A stretch of DNA of 64,000 nucleotides from Cloacibacillus porcorum (GTDB lineage: Bacteria > Synergistota > Synergistia > Synergistales > Synergistaceae), in assembly GCF_001701045.1 (NCBI RefSeq), contig NZ_CP016757.1:558001-622000 (forward strand), written 5' to 3'. Shown piece by piece: positions 39,849 through 48,523 of this stretch. The translations under genes were made by a program, and so were the position numbers. Under the pieces are notes generated by a model. That model did no database searches. It had not been told where the DNA came from and saw nothing but the letters and a program-made list of their open reading frames with translations. The stretch's first letter is position 1; every line of letters begins with the position of its first letter.

Positions 39849-40718
39849 ATGAGGGATTCAGAGGGAAGACAGCGGCACTTTGTGATACAGGATAAAAAGG
39901 ACGAAAGCTACGACTCTCCGTCCGTGCGCCGCCGCGGGATCATAAAGGGGCGCGAAGAAGAGGTCGAAGAGGTTCTCGAAGAGCCGCGCGCGCCGCGTCC
40001 CCGTAAATCGCTGCGCGAACGTGAGATGGAGGAAGAGGAAGAGTCCCGCACCCTGCGCCGCGGCCGCGGCAAAAAGCGCCTGAAAGAGGAAGAGGACTAC
40101 GATTACGAGGAAGAGGACGAAGAAAATTATGGCTCCAAAGCCCCTAAAATCGTCCGTATCTTTGCCTGGGTAGCGCTGATGATCATCCTCTTTGCCTGCG
40201 GCTACCTCGCCACCAACTACTTCTTCAGCTGGTCCGACAAAAAGGGCGGCGAGCGTATAGGCAGCGTCTACGGCACGGGCTCCGAGGTCAAAGAATCAGC
40301 GGCGACGGAGGAGACTGCCGCCTCCAATACGAAATATACCCTCTATCTGCCCGACGGAGAGGGCTTCCAGAGCCGCGGCATCGATATAACCGGCGGCGGC
40401 ACGAGGGAAGAAGACATCGCGAAGGTGATGTCGATGTACGTTGACAGCCTTAAAGAGACGAAGGCGCTCGACCCGGCGGTCTCCATAAACGAAATATTCC
40501 AGAGCGGCGACTGGCTCTATCTCAACATGACGCCCACCTTCCAGAGCTCGCTCAAGAGCCTCGGTAAGGCCAAGGCGGAGAAGCTGCTCAGTGGCTTTAC
40601 CAAGACGGTACAGGAAAACTTCCCGCCGCTGAAAAAGGTAAAATTCTACGTGAACTCCAAGGAGATCACCGACAAAAATCCCGTGGACCTCACCCAGCCC
40701 TGGGAAAGGACCAATTAA
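39849..40718 (+). CDS. GerMN-domain membrane protein
   Basis: 289 residues; GGGGAGG precedes the ATG. The N-terminal 98 residues are extremely charged (runs of Glu/Arg such as LREREMEEEEESRTLRRGRG), followed by one membrane helix (IFAWVALMIILFACGYLA) and a periplasmic GerMN domain (YTLYLPDGEGFQSRGIDI, SINEIFQSGDWLYLNMTPTF, KKVKFYVNSKEI). GerMN proteins of non-sporulators often sit beside amidase and rph genes, as here, and are thought to act at the cell wall. It is separated from rph by a single base. Confidence 0.82.
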   Translation: MRDSEGRQRHFVIQDKKDESYDSPSVRRRGIIKGREEEVEEVLEEPRAPRPRKSLREREMEEEEESRTLRRGRGKKRLKEEEDYDYEEEDEENYGSKAPKIVRIFAWVALMIILFACGYLATNYFFSWSDKKGGERIGSVYGTGSEVKESAATEETAASNTKYTLYLPDGEGFQSRGIDITGGGTREEDIAKVMSMYVDSLKETKALDPAVSINEIFQSGDWLYLNMTPTFQSSLKSLGKAKAEKLLSGFTKTVQENFPPLKKVKFYVNSKEITDKNPVDLTQPWERTN

Positions 40719-40719
40719 A

Positions 40720-41484
40720 ATGACAGAATTGATCCGCATAGACGGGCGCGGCGTGGAGACGCTGCGCCCGATAACCTTTGAGCGCGGCGTCAGCCGTTAC
40801 GCCGAGGGGTCGGCGCTTGTAAGATGGGGCAACACCCATGTTCTCTGCACCGCCTCCGTCGATGAAAAGGTTCCCCCTTTCATGCGCGGCTCCGGCAGCG
40901 GCTGGATAACCGCGGAATACTCTATGCTCCCGCGTGCGACGCACCAGCGCAGCCCGCGCGACATCAGCAGGGGAAAACAGAACGCGCGCGGCAGCGAAAT
41001 ACAACGGCTCATCGGCCGCTCTCTGCGCGCGGCGGTGGATATGACGAAGCTTGGCGAGCGGACGGTCACCATTGACTGCGACGTGCTCCAGGCCGACGGC
41101 GGCACACGCACCGCCTCCATTACGGCGGGCTTCATCGCCCTATTTGACGCGCTGCGCTGGCTTCGCGCGAACGAGAGGATAGCCGCCATCCCGATGAAAA
41201 ACCAGATTGCCGCCGTCAGCGTCGGAAAGGTCGCCGGAACGCCGATGCTCGATCTTTGCTACGAGGAGGACTCCACGGCGGAGGTCGACGCCAACCTCGT
41301 TATGACCGGCTCGGGAGACTTCATCGAGCTGCAGGGTACGGGAGAGGGCGGTACCTTTTCTTACTCGGAGCTTGCGCAGATAATCGACCTCGGCTGGAGC
41401 GGCATCTCGGAGATACACCAGAAACAGCGCGAAATACTCGCGCTCAGTGAAGAAGAGAGAGAGCTGTTTGAAAAATGCAGATGA
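40720..41484 (+). CDS. rph: Ribonuclease PH
   Basis: 254 residues. Phosphorolytic 3'-end trimming of tRNA. IRIDGRGVETLRPITFERGV, EGSALVRWGNTHVLCTASVD, GWITAEYSMLPRATHQRSPR and DCDVLQADGGTRTASITAGF are textbook RNase PH stretches, including the phosphate-binding RTAS. It overlaps rdgB by 10 bases, the widespread rph-rdgB pairing. Confidence 0.97.
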   Translation: MTELIRIDGRGVETLRPITFERGVSRYAEGSALVRWGNTHVLCTASVDEKVPPFMRGSGSGWITAEYSMLPRATHQRSPRDISRGKQNARGSEIQRLIGRSLRAAVDMTKLGERTVTIDCDVLQADGGTRTASITAGFIALFDALRWLRANERIAAIPMKNQIAAVSVGKVAGTPMLDLCYEEDSTAEVDANLVMTGSGDFIELQGTGEGGTFSYSELAQIIDLGWSGISEIHQKQREILALSEEERELFEKCR

Positions 41485-42080
41485 TCCTTGCTAGCACAAA
41501 CAGGGGAAAATACCGCGAGATGAAGGCGCAGCTGGAACCGCTGAACATAGAGCTTCTCTTCGGCGGCGACTTTGAAAGGCCGCTTGAAGTTGACGAGACG
41601 GGAGAGAGCTACGCAGAAAACGCTCTGCTCAAAGCGCGGGCCTGGGCCGAGGCCATCGGCCTGCCGGCGCTTGCCGACGACAGCGGCCTGGAGGCGGAGG
41701 CCCTCGGAGGAATCCCCGGGATACATTCGGCGCGCATCATTGCGGGCAGCGACCGGGACCGGATGTACTGGCTGCTCGGAGAGATGAAAGATAAAGAGGA
41801 CCGCCGCGGACGCTTTGCCTGCGCCATCGCGGTAGTTTTTCCGGATAAAAAAGAACCGCTTACGGTCACAAAATATTGTCCGGGGCATATAACGCGTGAA
41901 CCGGCGGGCGAATCCGGCTTCGGCTACGACCCGATATTCGTCCCCGACGGCTTTGACAGGACCTTTGCCGAACTGGGCGACGAAATAAAAAATAAAATTT
42001 CCCACCGCGCAATGGCTGTAAAAGGTATAGCCGAAAAGCTCATACCTGTGGTACAATCATACGCTGTACGTGGTATGTAA
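41475..42080 (+). CDS. rdgB: XTP/dITP diphosphatase (non-canonical purine NTPase)
   Basis: 201 residues. It removes ITP, dITP and XTP from the nucleotide pool. MQMILASTNRGKYREMKAQL, DETGESYAENALLKARAWAE, LPALADDSGLEAEALGGIPG and ESGFGYDPIFVPDG are the Ham1/RdgB signatures. ATG 41481 is a possible alternative start. Confidence 0.96.
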   Translation: MQMILASTNRGKYREMKAQLEPLNIELLFGGDFERPLEVDETGESYAENALLKARAWAEAIGLPALADDSGLEAEALGGIPGIHSARIIAGSDRDRMYWLLGEMKDKEDRRGRFACAIAVVFPDKKEPLTVTKYCPGHITREPAGESGFGYDPIFVPDGFDRTFAELGDEIKNKISHRAMAVKGIAEKLIPVVQSYAVRGM

Positions 42081-42140
42081 AATACTCGGGCAAAGCTGTG
42101 GCTTTGTCTCTTTATCTAGAAAATTTTGGAGGTGTGGTTT

Positions 42141-42368
42141 GTGAAAATTCTTCTTGGAATAATTCACATCCTTGTTTGTCTGGCTCTCATCGCTGTCGTA
42201 ATGATGCAGCACAGGAAATCCGGCGGCTTCACCGGCGCGTTCGGCGGCGGCGGAACGCAGGCAGATATGAGCGGCACCTGGCAGCGCATGTCCGGCCTCA
42301 CGAAGGTCACCGCGGTGCTCATGGGGGCCTTCATGGTCATCTCAATACTTCAGGTTGTAATCAGGTAA
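42141..42368 (+). CDS. secG: Preprotein translocase subunit SecG
   Basis: 75 residues from GTG 42141, with GGAGGTG 6 bases before (the longer frame from TTG 42126 begins within that site). Two hydrophobic helices, IHILVCLALIAVVMMQ and VTAVLMGAFMVISILQVVI, flank the Gly-rich GGFTGAFGGGG loop typical of SecG. It is part of SecYEG in the inner membrane. Confidence 0.93.
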   Translation: MKILLGIIHILVCLALIAVVMMQHRKSGGFTGAFGGGGTQADMSGTWQRMSGLTKVTAVLMGAFMVISILQVVIR

Positions 42369-42381
42369 GCAGGACGACGAT

Positions 42382-43425
42382 ATGACCGTAAAACCTCTGG
42401 ACGGCCAGAAAGATATCGCCTCTTATGAACATGTCGGCGGACGGCTCTTTTCCGCGACACACGAGGAGATACTCACGGGTTGGACGACAGATATCTATTT
42501 TCTTAAAACACGCGACGTACTGAGATCGGCGGGACTTCTTGAGACCCCGGTGGTTGCCGAAGTGTTCACGCGCAAAAGGGGAACCTTCGCCGGCTCGGAA
42601 GAGGTCCTGAATCTCTTCCGCAAACTCCCGAACCCTCCCCAGGTGGAGGCGCTTGCCGAAGGCGAAAGCTTCGAGGCGAAAGAGGTGCTGATGCGTATCA
42701 GCGGCACCTATGAATCGTTCGGCCTCTATGAGACGGTGCTCCTCGGGATGCTCGCCTCATCGACCGGCTGGGCCACGGCTGCCAAAGAATGCGTTGAGGC
42801 GGCGGAGGGCAGAAGCGTCCTCTGTTTCGGCGCGCGTCACGTCCATCCGGCTATCGCGCCGGTGATGGAGCGCGCGGCGAAGATCGCCGGGTGCAGCGCA
42901 ATGAGCTGTATCCTGGCCGCGAAGCTCTGCGGCGAGGAGCCGAAGGGTACGGTGCCTCACGCGGCGATACTGATGGTCGGCGACACTGTTAAATTGGCCA
43001 AGCTCTACGACGCGCAGGTCCCCGAAGAAGAGCCGCGCATCGTCCTCGTCGATACCTTCAAAGACGAGGCGGAAGAGACGATGCGGGTCGCCGAAGCTCT
43101 CGGCGATAAGCTCGCCGGCATACGGCTCGACACCCCCGGAGAGCGCGGCGGCGTCACCCCGGAGCTGGTGCGCGAGATTCGCTGGCGGCTTAATATGGCG
43201 GGCTTCGACAAAGTGCAGATAATCGCGACGGGCGGCTTGACCCCCGAACGCATAAAGGTCATGAACGAAGCGGGCGCGGACGTATACGGCGTAGGCAGCT
43301 ACATCACGAGCGGCGCGCAGCGCGATATGACGATGGATATAAAAATGGTAAACGGCAAACCGGTCGCAAAGAGGGGCCGTCTGCCGGGAATAATACCGAA
43401 CCCTAAGCTTAAACGCGTGCTCTAG
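42382..43425 (+). CDS. Nicotinate phosphoribosyltransferase
   Basis: 347 residues. A type II PRTase of NAD salvage: LFSATHEEILTGWTTDIYF near the N-terminus, SGTYESFGLYETVLLGMLAS, the RHVHPAIAPVMERAA substrate loop, VDTFKDEAEETMRVAE and IIATGGLTPERI. The shorter length and FGARHVHP wording match the bacterial/archaeal short nicotinate PRTase form. It directly follows secG (13 bases) and ends the run; the ribosomal genes downstream start a new unit. Confidence 0.92.
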   Translation: MTVKPLDGQKDIASYEHVGGRLFSATHEEILTGWTTDIYFLKTRDVLRSAGLLETPVVAEVFTRKRGTFAGSEEVLNLFRKLPNPPQVEALAEGESFEAKEVLMRISGTYESFGLYETVLLGMLASSTGWATAAKECVEAAEGRSVLCFGARHVHPAIAPVMERAAKIAGCSAMSCILAAKLCGEEPKGTVPHAAILMVGDTVKLAKLYDAQVPEEEPRIVLVDTFKDEAEETMRVAEALGDKLAGIRLDTPGERGGVTPELVREIRWRLNMAGFDKVQIIATGGLTPERIKVMNEAGADVYGVGSYITSGAQRDMTMDIKMVNGKPVAKRGRLPGIIPNPKLKRVL

Positions 43426-43596
43426 TCCCGCTGCCCGGCTCTCCCCCACGACAGCCGGGAGTGTCTCCCATGCCGGCCTCCGAAGTTACGTAAGGAGGCG
43501 TATGCCACGGCAGAAGGGAGTCGGTAGAAAACGCTTTGAGACATAAAACGAAAAATAAAACAAAGAATTGACTCTCTTTCTTAAGGAGGAAGATCC

Positions 43597-44031
43597 ATGA
43601 TAGGCACACGTTCCTTCATGGCCAAAGGTGAAGAAGTAGAGCGCAAATGGTACATCATCGACGCTGAAAACAAGCCCCTTGGCCGTCTCGCAGTACAGGT
43701 AGCCCGCATACTCTCCGGCAAGCACAAACCCACCTACACCCCCCACGTGGACACAGGTGATTTTGTGGTCGTCATCAACGCCGAGAAAGTAGGCCTCACC
43801 GGCAATAAACTTACCCAGTCCACCATCTCAAAGCACTCCGGACACCCCGGCGGACTTAAAGTGCTCACATACAAACAGATTCTTGAGCGCCGCCCCGAAC
43901 GCCTCGTAGAGCGCGTGGTATGGGGAATGCTCCCGAAGACGAAGCTTGGCCGCGACATGTACCGCAAACTTAAGGTATATGCCGGAGCGGCACATCCGCA
44001 CGCGGCCCAGAAGCCCGAGCAGATAGACTAA
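43597..44031 (+). CDS. rplM: 50S ribosomal protein L13
   Basis: 144 residues; AAGGAGGAAGATCC precedes [39 protein letters not shown] and [20 protein letters not shown] are L13 signatures. The 170-base leader contains a CCCGGCT/AGCCGGG hairpin (about 43434-43459) that may end the NAPRTase transcript. Cotranscribed with rpsI 18 bases later, the universal pairing. Confidence 0.98.
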   Translation: MIGTRSFMAKGEEVERKWYIIDAENKPLGRLAVQVARILSGKHKPTYTPHVDTGDFVVVINAEKVGLTGNKLTQSTISKHSGHPGGLKVLTYKQILERRPERLVERVVWGMLPKTKLGRDMYRKLKVYAGAAHPHAAQKPEQID

Positions 44032-44049
44032 GGATAGAGGTGGAATAAA

Positions 44050-44445
44050 ATGGCAGACAAAAAATTCCTTTGGGGAACAGGCAGAAGAAAGAACGCTATC
44101 GCCCGTGTACGCATCTGCGAAGGCACCGGCCAGTTCCTCATCAACAACCGTGAAGTAAAAGACTACCTCCCCCGTTTCTACTGGGCCTCGCAGGCCGTTG
44201 AGCCCCTCGCGGCGGCAGGTGTCGAAGGTAAAATAGACGTCTTTGTGAACGCCCACGGCGGCGGCCTCACCGGACAGGCCGGAGCCATCCGCCTCGGCGT
44301 GGCGAGAGCGCTGCTCAAGATGTATCCCAATGTACGTCCCGTGCTTAAAAAGGCCGGACTCCTCACGCGCGACTCACGTATGGTCGAGCGCAAGAAGGTC
44401 GGACTCAAGGGCGCGCGCGCGAACAAGCAGTTCTCAAAGCGTTAA
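44050..44445 (+). CDS. rpsI: 30S ribosomal protein S9
   Basis: 131 residues, preceded by AGAGGTGG. WGTGRRKNAIARVRICEGTG, NAHGGGLTGQAGAIRLGVAR and the basic tail with LLTRDSRMVERKKVGLKGAR and final FSKR are diagnostic; the C-terminal tail reaches the P-site tRNA in the ribosome. Confidence 0.98.
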   Translation: MADKKFLWGTGRRKNAIARVRICEGTGQFLINNREVKDYLPRFYWASQAVEPLAAAGVEGKIDVFVNAHGGGLTGQAGAIRLGVARALLKMYPNVRPVLKKAGLLTRDSRMVERKKVGLKGARANKQFSKR

Positions 44446-44529
44446 TCGCGCGGGAGCCGCTTACTGTTCAAAAAGTAAAGGCCGTCCAATTTTGGCGGCG
44501 ATTGTCAAACAAGATACGATCACTTTCAG

Positions 44530-44561
44530 AAAACGGCGCTGCTTCGGCAGCGCCGTTTTTT
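44530..44561 (+). terminator. Terminator after rplM-rpsI
   Basis: A 13-bp stem AAAACGGCGCTGC (44530-44542) with a TTCG tetraloop and a complementary arm, then T6; very strong. The 214 bases from here to the TetR promoter hold no gene I can support. Confidence 0.93.
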
Positions 44562-44775
44562 CGTCTTTCAATCCGTTTAACGAAGGACGCGGGCCATACC
44601 TCTACGGGAACATAAAAAATATCGATCCACAGCTGCCTCAGGGCGGAGCCGCAAATATACAAACAGAAACATTGAACGGCCGGGGCCGTGGGGCGGCGGG
44701 TGATCTATGCGCCACCCCGGAAGCCGACACAGTCCGTTTGGCCTGTCGAATGGCAGATTCATAAATTTTGCCGTC

Positions 44776-44825
44776 TTGACAGGTAAACGGGCGTTTACTA
44801 TAATATCCAGTAAACGCTCGTTTAC
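44776..44825 (+). promoter_or_regulatory. TetR promoter with two palindromic operators
   Basis: TTGACA (44776-44781), a 17-bp spacer and TATAAT (44799-44804), all consensus. Two 16-bp palindromes, GTAAACGGGCGTTTAC (44783-44798) filling the spacer and GTAAACGCTCGTTTAC (44810-44825) downstream, lie 27 bp apart. This is the classic layout for tight autorepression. Confidence 0.9.
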
Positions 44826-44845
44826 TTATGGGGAGGCGTAAGAAA

Positions 44846-45502
44846 ATGGGGACAAAGGAAAAAATCCTCATAACAGCCCTTCGGCTGTTTGCGCAGGATG
44901 GATATGAGGCGGTCTCTGTGAGCCGGATCGCGGGAGAATTGGGCATGACGAAGGGCGCGCTCTATAAGCACTACAAAAATAAGCGCGACATCTATGACAG
45001 CATCGTGGCGCATATCTTTCAGCTGGATGCGGAACGGGCGAAAACATCAAAAGTTCCCGAGAAAACCTTTGATGAAACGCCCCTGCCCTTTCGTTATACC
45101 ACCGTGGAGGGGCTAAAGACATTTATGGAGGCGCAGTTTCGTTATTGGTCGGAGGATGAGACCGCCTGTAATTTTCGCAGGATGCTGACGCTGGAACAAT
45201 ATCGAAATCCGGAATTGACGGAGCTGTATCACCGGGCCTTTACAAGCGGGCCGCTCGGTTATACGGAAGATTTATTCCGTGAGATGATGGGGCGGGGGCT
45301 TTGGCATAAGGGAAATCCCCGGCAAATGGCGGTGGAATTTTACGCGCCCTTTTACCTGCTGCTGAGTATCTCCGACGCCGCCTCAAGTGAGCCCGAAAAG
45401 AGAGCGACGGAGGAGCTTTTTACAGCGCATGTTGAAGGGTTCATAGAAAAATATGCCTCGGAGGGCGAAGAAGCGGCCAACGGCGGGGATCATAAAGGCT
45501 GA
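44846..45502 (+). CDS. TetR/AcrR-family repressor
   Basis: 218 residues from ATG 44846 with GGGGAGG upstream; the frame to 44828 lacks a ribosome site. N-terminal HTH: ILITALRLFAQDGYEAVSVS, RIAGELGMTKGALYKHYKNK. The C-terminal ligand domain is rich in aromatics (FRYWSEDETACNFRRMLTLE). It should bind the paired operators in its own promoter and regulate the following acetyltransferase gene (88 bases downstream). Inducer unknown. Confidence 0.92.
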   Translation: MGTKEKILITALRLFAQDGYEAVSVSRIAGELGMTKGALYKHYKNKRDIYDSIVAHIFQLDAERAKTSKVPEKTFDETPLPFRYTTVEGLKTFMEAQFRYWSEDETACNFRRMLTLEQYRNPELTELYHRAFTSGPLGYTEDLFREMMGRGLWHKGNPRQMAVEFYAPFYLLLSISDAASSEPEKRATEELFTAHVEGFIEKYASEGEEAANGGDHKG

Positions 45503-45590
45503 ATGGCGCCGCGCCGGGCACGCGGAGATAAGGGATGCCCGCGTTCGTTAAAGGCAGTATTAATAAGATAAGAAATGAGGAGAATTAGCA

Positions 45591-46226
45591 GTGATAAAGA
45601 TAAGAAACGAAAGAGAAACAGATTACAAAACAGTAGAGGATATCACCAGGAAAGCCTTTTATAACCTCTATGTTCCCGGGTGCGCGGAACATTATTTAGT
45701 TCATATCATGCGCGGGCATGAGGATTTTATCGCGGAGCTGGATTTTGTGATCGAACTTGACGGGCAGGTAATCGGAAATATCATGTACACGAAAGCGAAG
45801 CTGATCGACGAGGCGGGGACGAAAAAAGAGACACTCACCTTTGGCCCCGTCTGCATCGCCCCTGAACATCAGAGAAAGGGCTATGGAAAGATGCTCATGG
45901 AGCATTCATTTCAAGAGGCGCTGGCGCTCGGCTACGACGCCGTCGTTATATTCGGCAGTCCGGTAAACTATGTGAGCGGCGGTTTCAAGAGCTGCAAAAA
46001 ATACAACGTCTGTCTGGAAAATAATAAATTCCCCGCGGCGATGATGGTAAAGGAACTCGCCCCCAATGTCTTTGACGGCAGAAAATGGACCTACTACGAC
46101 AGCCCGGTGATGGCGATCTCAGAGCAGGCGGCCCGGGAGTATGACGATGCTCTGGAAAAAATGGAAAAGAGGTATCAGCCCAGCCAGGATGAATTTTATA
46201 TTATGAGCCGTTCTTTCGTCGAATGA
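45591..46226 (+). CDS. GNAT-family N-acetyltransferase
   Basis: 211 residues from GTG 45591 (GAGGAGAA upstream). The acetyl-CoA site is FGPVCIAPEHQRKGYGKMLM (the Q/RxxGxG/A loop), followed by YDAVVIFGSPVNYVSGGFKS; the latter wording is seen in a common group of uncharacterised predicted acetyltransferases. It probably shares the TetR promoter at 44776. Substrate unknown; a detoxification role would fit its regulator. Confidence 0.88.
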   Translation: MIKIRNERETDYKTVEDITRKAFYNLYVPGCAEHYLVHIMRGHEDFIAELDFVIELDGQVIGNIMYTKAKLIDEAGTKKETLTFGPVCIAPEHQRKGYGKMLMEHSFQEALALGYDAVVIFGSPVNYVSGGFKSCKKYNVCLENNKFPAAMMVKELAPNVFDGRKWTYYDSPVMAISEQAAREYDDALEKMEKRYQPSQDEFYIMSRSFVE

Positions 46227-46521
46227 GGCGCACCTGCCGGATAAGGTTTTTGAATAAAAATCAGCCATAAGGTCACGTTGATAAAAGGGAATAATCGCCT
46301 CGGGCCGTGGGTCCGAGGCACATAAAATCCACGTCGTTCAGACGGCGGCCAAATTTTTATCCCCCTCCATAGACAGATACTTTATTGAAGAACACGCCGC
46401 GCCGGTATACGGCCCGCGCGCGCCGGAGCTTTAACAAATTTTAATTAAGATATATACTTCAAGAGATATGCAAGCGGAACGTTCCCGCTAAATTGGGTAC
46501 GAAAGAAGATGAGTTGAGCCA

Positions 46522-47319
46522 ATGACTGGTGATAAATTACTGGAAATAGAGGATCTGCATGTCTCCGTGGAGGGGCGCGCGGTCTTAAAGGGAGTCTCGC
46601 TTTCGGTCGGAGAGGGCGAGATACACGCGCTTTTCGGCCCCAACGGCTCTGGCAAGACGACGCTGCTCAATACCGTGATCGGCTTTTCACGCTATAAGAT
46701 AACGCGCGGCGCGATATATTTTAAGGGACGGGATATCACCGGCGCGACAATCGACGAGCGCGCGCGGCTGGGGGTAGGCATCTCCTTCCAGCGGCCGCCG
46801 ACGATAAAGGGAGTGACGCTGCGTTCGCTGATCTCCTTCGGCAGCCCTAACCTCTCGCGGGAGGAGATCGAGAAGACGGCGGCAAAGCTCGACGCCGAAG
46901 AATTCCTCGACCGCGAGATAAACGCCGGGCTCTCCGGCGGAGAGATGAAGCGCACGGAGATGCTTCAGATAATTCTCCAGTCGCCGGAGCTCGTCTGTCT
47001 CGACGAGCCGGAATCGGGCGTCGACCTGGAGAATATGGCACTGATCGGCAAGGCCGCGCGCATTGCCCTCGGGCGCGACAGTTTTGACGGCGCGGCCTGC
47101 CGCCGCTCGATCAAGAGCCGCCGCGCGGATTACAAATCCGGTCTCATCATCACGCATACGGGGCAGATAATGGATCATCTCTATGTCGATAAGGGACATG
47201 TGCTGATGAACGGCGAGATAGTCTGCTCGGGCAACGCCCTGGAACTGCTCGGTGAGATAAGGAGCCACGGCTATACCGAATGCTTCCGCTGCGCGGGCTG
47301 CGAAAGGAGTGAGGGCTGA
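46522..47319 (+). CDS. sufC: SufC-type Fe-S assembly ATPase (SmsC-like)
   Basis: 265 residues. Walker A GPNGSGKTT (39-47), Q-loop FQRPP, ABC signature LSGGE (137-141), Walker B LDEPESG (160-166), H-loop His212. FSRYKITRGAIYFKGRDITG and LDEPESGVDLEN are SufC-like. Between the D-loop and the H-loop there is an insertion of about 20-25 residues (RDSFDGAACRRSIKSRRADY region) absent from E. coli SufC. It is followed directly by a single sufB-like gene, with no sufA, sufD, sufS, sufU or sufE: the minimal SufBC (Sms) arrangement of anaerobes. Confidence 0.92.
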   Translation: MTGDKLLEIEDLHVSVEGRAVLKGVSLSVGEGEIHALFGPNGSGKTTLLNTVIGFSRYKITRGAIYFKGRDITGATIDERARLGVGISFQRPPTIKGVTLRSLISFGSPNLSREEIEKTAAKLDAEEFLDREINAGLSGGEMKRTEMLQIILQSPELVCLDEPESGVDLENMALIGKAARIALGRDSFDGAACRRSIKSRRADYKSGLIITHTGQIMDHLYVDKGHVLMNGEIVCSGNALELLGEIRSHGYTECFRCAGCERSEG

Positions 47320-48494
47320 TGAAAGAAGAATTCCGTGTGGACGAACATCTGGACGATTTCAGAGCCGACGCTCCCGTCCATGACGAGATAAAAAATATCG
47401 CCGAACTTCCCGCCGGTGATCGTGAAAGGCTTCTGCGGGCCGGTATCGACGACGAGGAGAAGGCGGCGGGGACCTTTGTCCACGCCGACCATAACACCGT
47501 CTACTGCAACGCGAACCTCAAGGGCGTGGAGCTGATGCCCATCTCCTACGCGCTCTTTAAGTATGACGGGCTCAAAGACTACTGCTGGAAGATCATCGAG
47601 AAAGAAAAAGACCCCTTCACCGAATTGGCGGCGAAGCGTTCCGAGGGCGGATACTTCATCCGCACCGAAAAGGGCGCGAAGGTCGACTATCCCGTCCAGG
47701 CCTGCATGTACATTGAGACGGACGCGCTGGCGCAGGACGTGCACAATATCGTCATCGCGGAGGAGGGTTCGGAACTCAACATCATCTCCGGCTGCGCCTC
47801 GGGGCCCAACGTGCGCTCCGGCCTCCATGTCGGCGTCTCCGAGATGTATGTCAAGAAGGGGGCGACGCTCTCCTTCACGATGGTCCACGACTGGGCCGAG
47901 GAGATGTCGGTGCGCCCGCGTACCGTCGTCGTCGTCGAAGAGGGGGGCCGCTACATCTCCAACTACATTTGCCTCAAACCGGCAAAAGACCTGCAGATGT
48001 ACCCGACTGTCTATCTCAACGGCGAGGACTCCGTCGCCACATTCAACACCGTGCTGATGGCGGGCCCCGGCTCAAAGATGGACACCGGCTCGCGCGTCTA
48101 TCTGCGCGGGAGGGGGAGCCGCGCGGAGATCGTCTCACGCACCGTCTCCACCGGAGGGGACATCTACGCGCGCGGCCACCTTATCGGCGAAGAGGCGGGC
48201 GTCAAGGCGCACCTGGAATGCAACGGCCTGCTGCTCTCAAACCAGGGCAAGATCCACGCAATACCGGAGCTTGAGGCGCGCCATAAAGACCTAGAGATGT
48301 CGCACGAGGCGGCGGTCGGCAAGATAAACCAGGAGGAGACGGAATATCTCATGGCGCGCGGCCTCTCCGAGACCGAGGCGCAGTCGTTGATCATCAAAGG
48401 CTTCCTCTCGCTCGACATCCTCGGCCTGCCGGAGTCGCTGCGCAAAGACGTGGAGCGGACGATCGAGGAATCGACGGCCGCCGGGGCGATGTGA
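47319..48494 (+). CDS. sufB: SufB-type Fe-S scaffold protein (SmsB-like)
   Basis: 391 residues; the ATG shares one base with the sufC stop (TGATG), with GAAAGGAG upstream. It lacks the long N-terminal region of canonical SufB. The right-handed beta-helix core includes VHNIVIAEEGSELNIISGCA, HVGVSEMYVKKGATLSFTMV and VSTGGDIYARGHLIGEEAGV. The C-terminal helical part contains HLECNGLLLSNQGKIHAIPE, MSHEAAVGKINQEETEYLMA and RGLSETEAQSLIIKGFL, as in SufB. It builds Fe-S clusters with SufC in the cytoplasm; it presumably forms a homodimer in place of SufB-SufD. Confidence 0.92.
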   Translation: MKEEFRVDEHLDDFRADAPVHDEIKNIAELPAGDRERLLRAGIDDEEKAAGTFVHADHNTVYCNANLKGVELMPISYALFKYDGLKDYCWKIIEKEKDPFTELAAKRSEGGYFIRTEKGAKVDYPVQACMYIETDALAQDVHNIVIAEEGSELNIISGCASGPNVRSGLHVGVSEMYVKKGATLSFTMVHDWAEEMSVRPRTVVVVEEGGRYISNYICLKPAKDLQMYPTVYLNGEDSVATFNTVLMAGPGSKMDTGSRVYLRGRGSRAEIVSRTVSTGGDIYARGHLIGEEAGVKAHLECNGLLLSNQGKIHAIPELEARHKDLEMSHEAAVGKINQEETEYLMARGLSETEAQSLIIKGFLSLDILGLPESLRKDVERTIEESTAAGAM

Positions 48495-48523
48495 CGGCCG
48501 AAATATAGATTGGAGGCAACATT

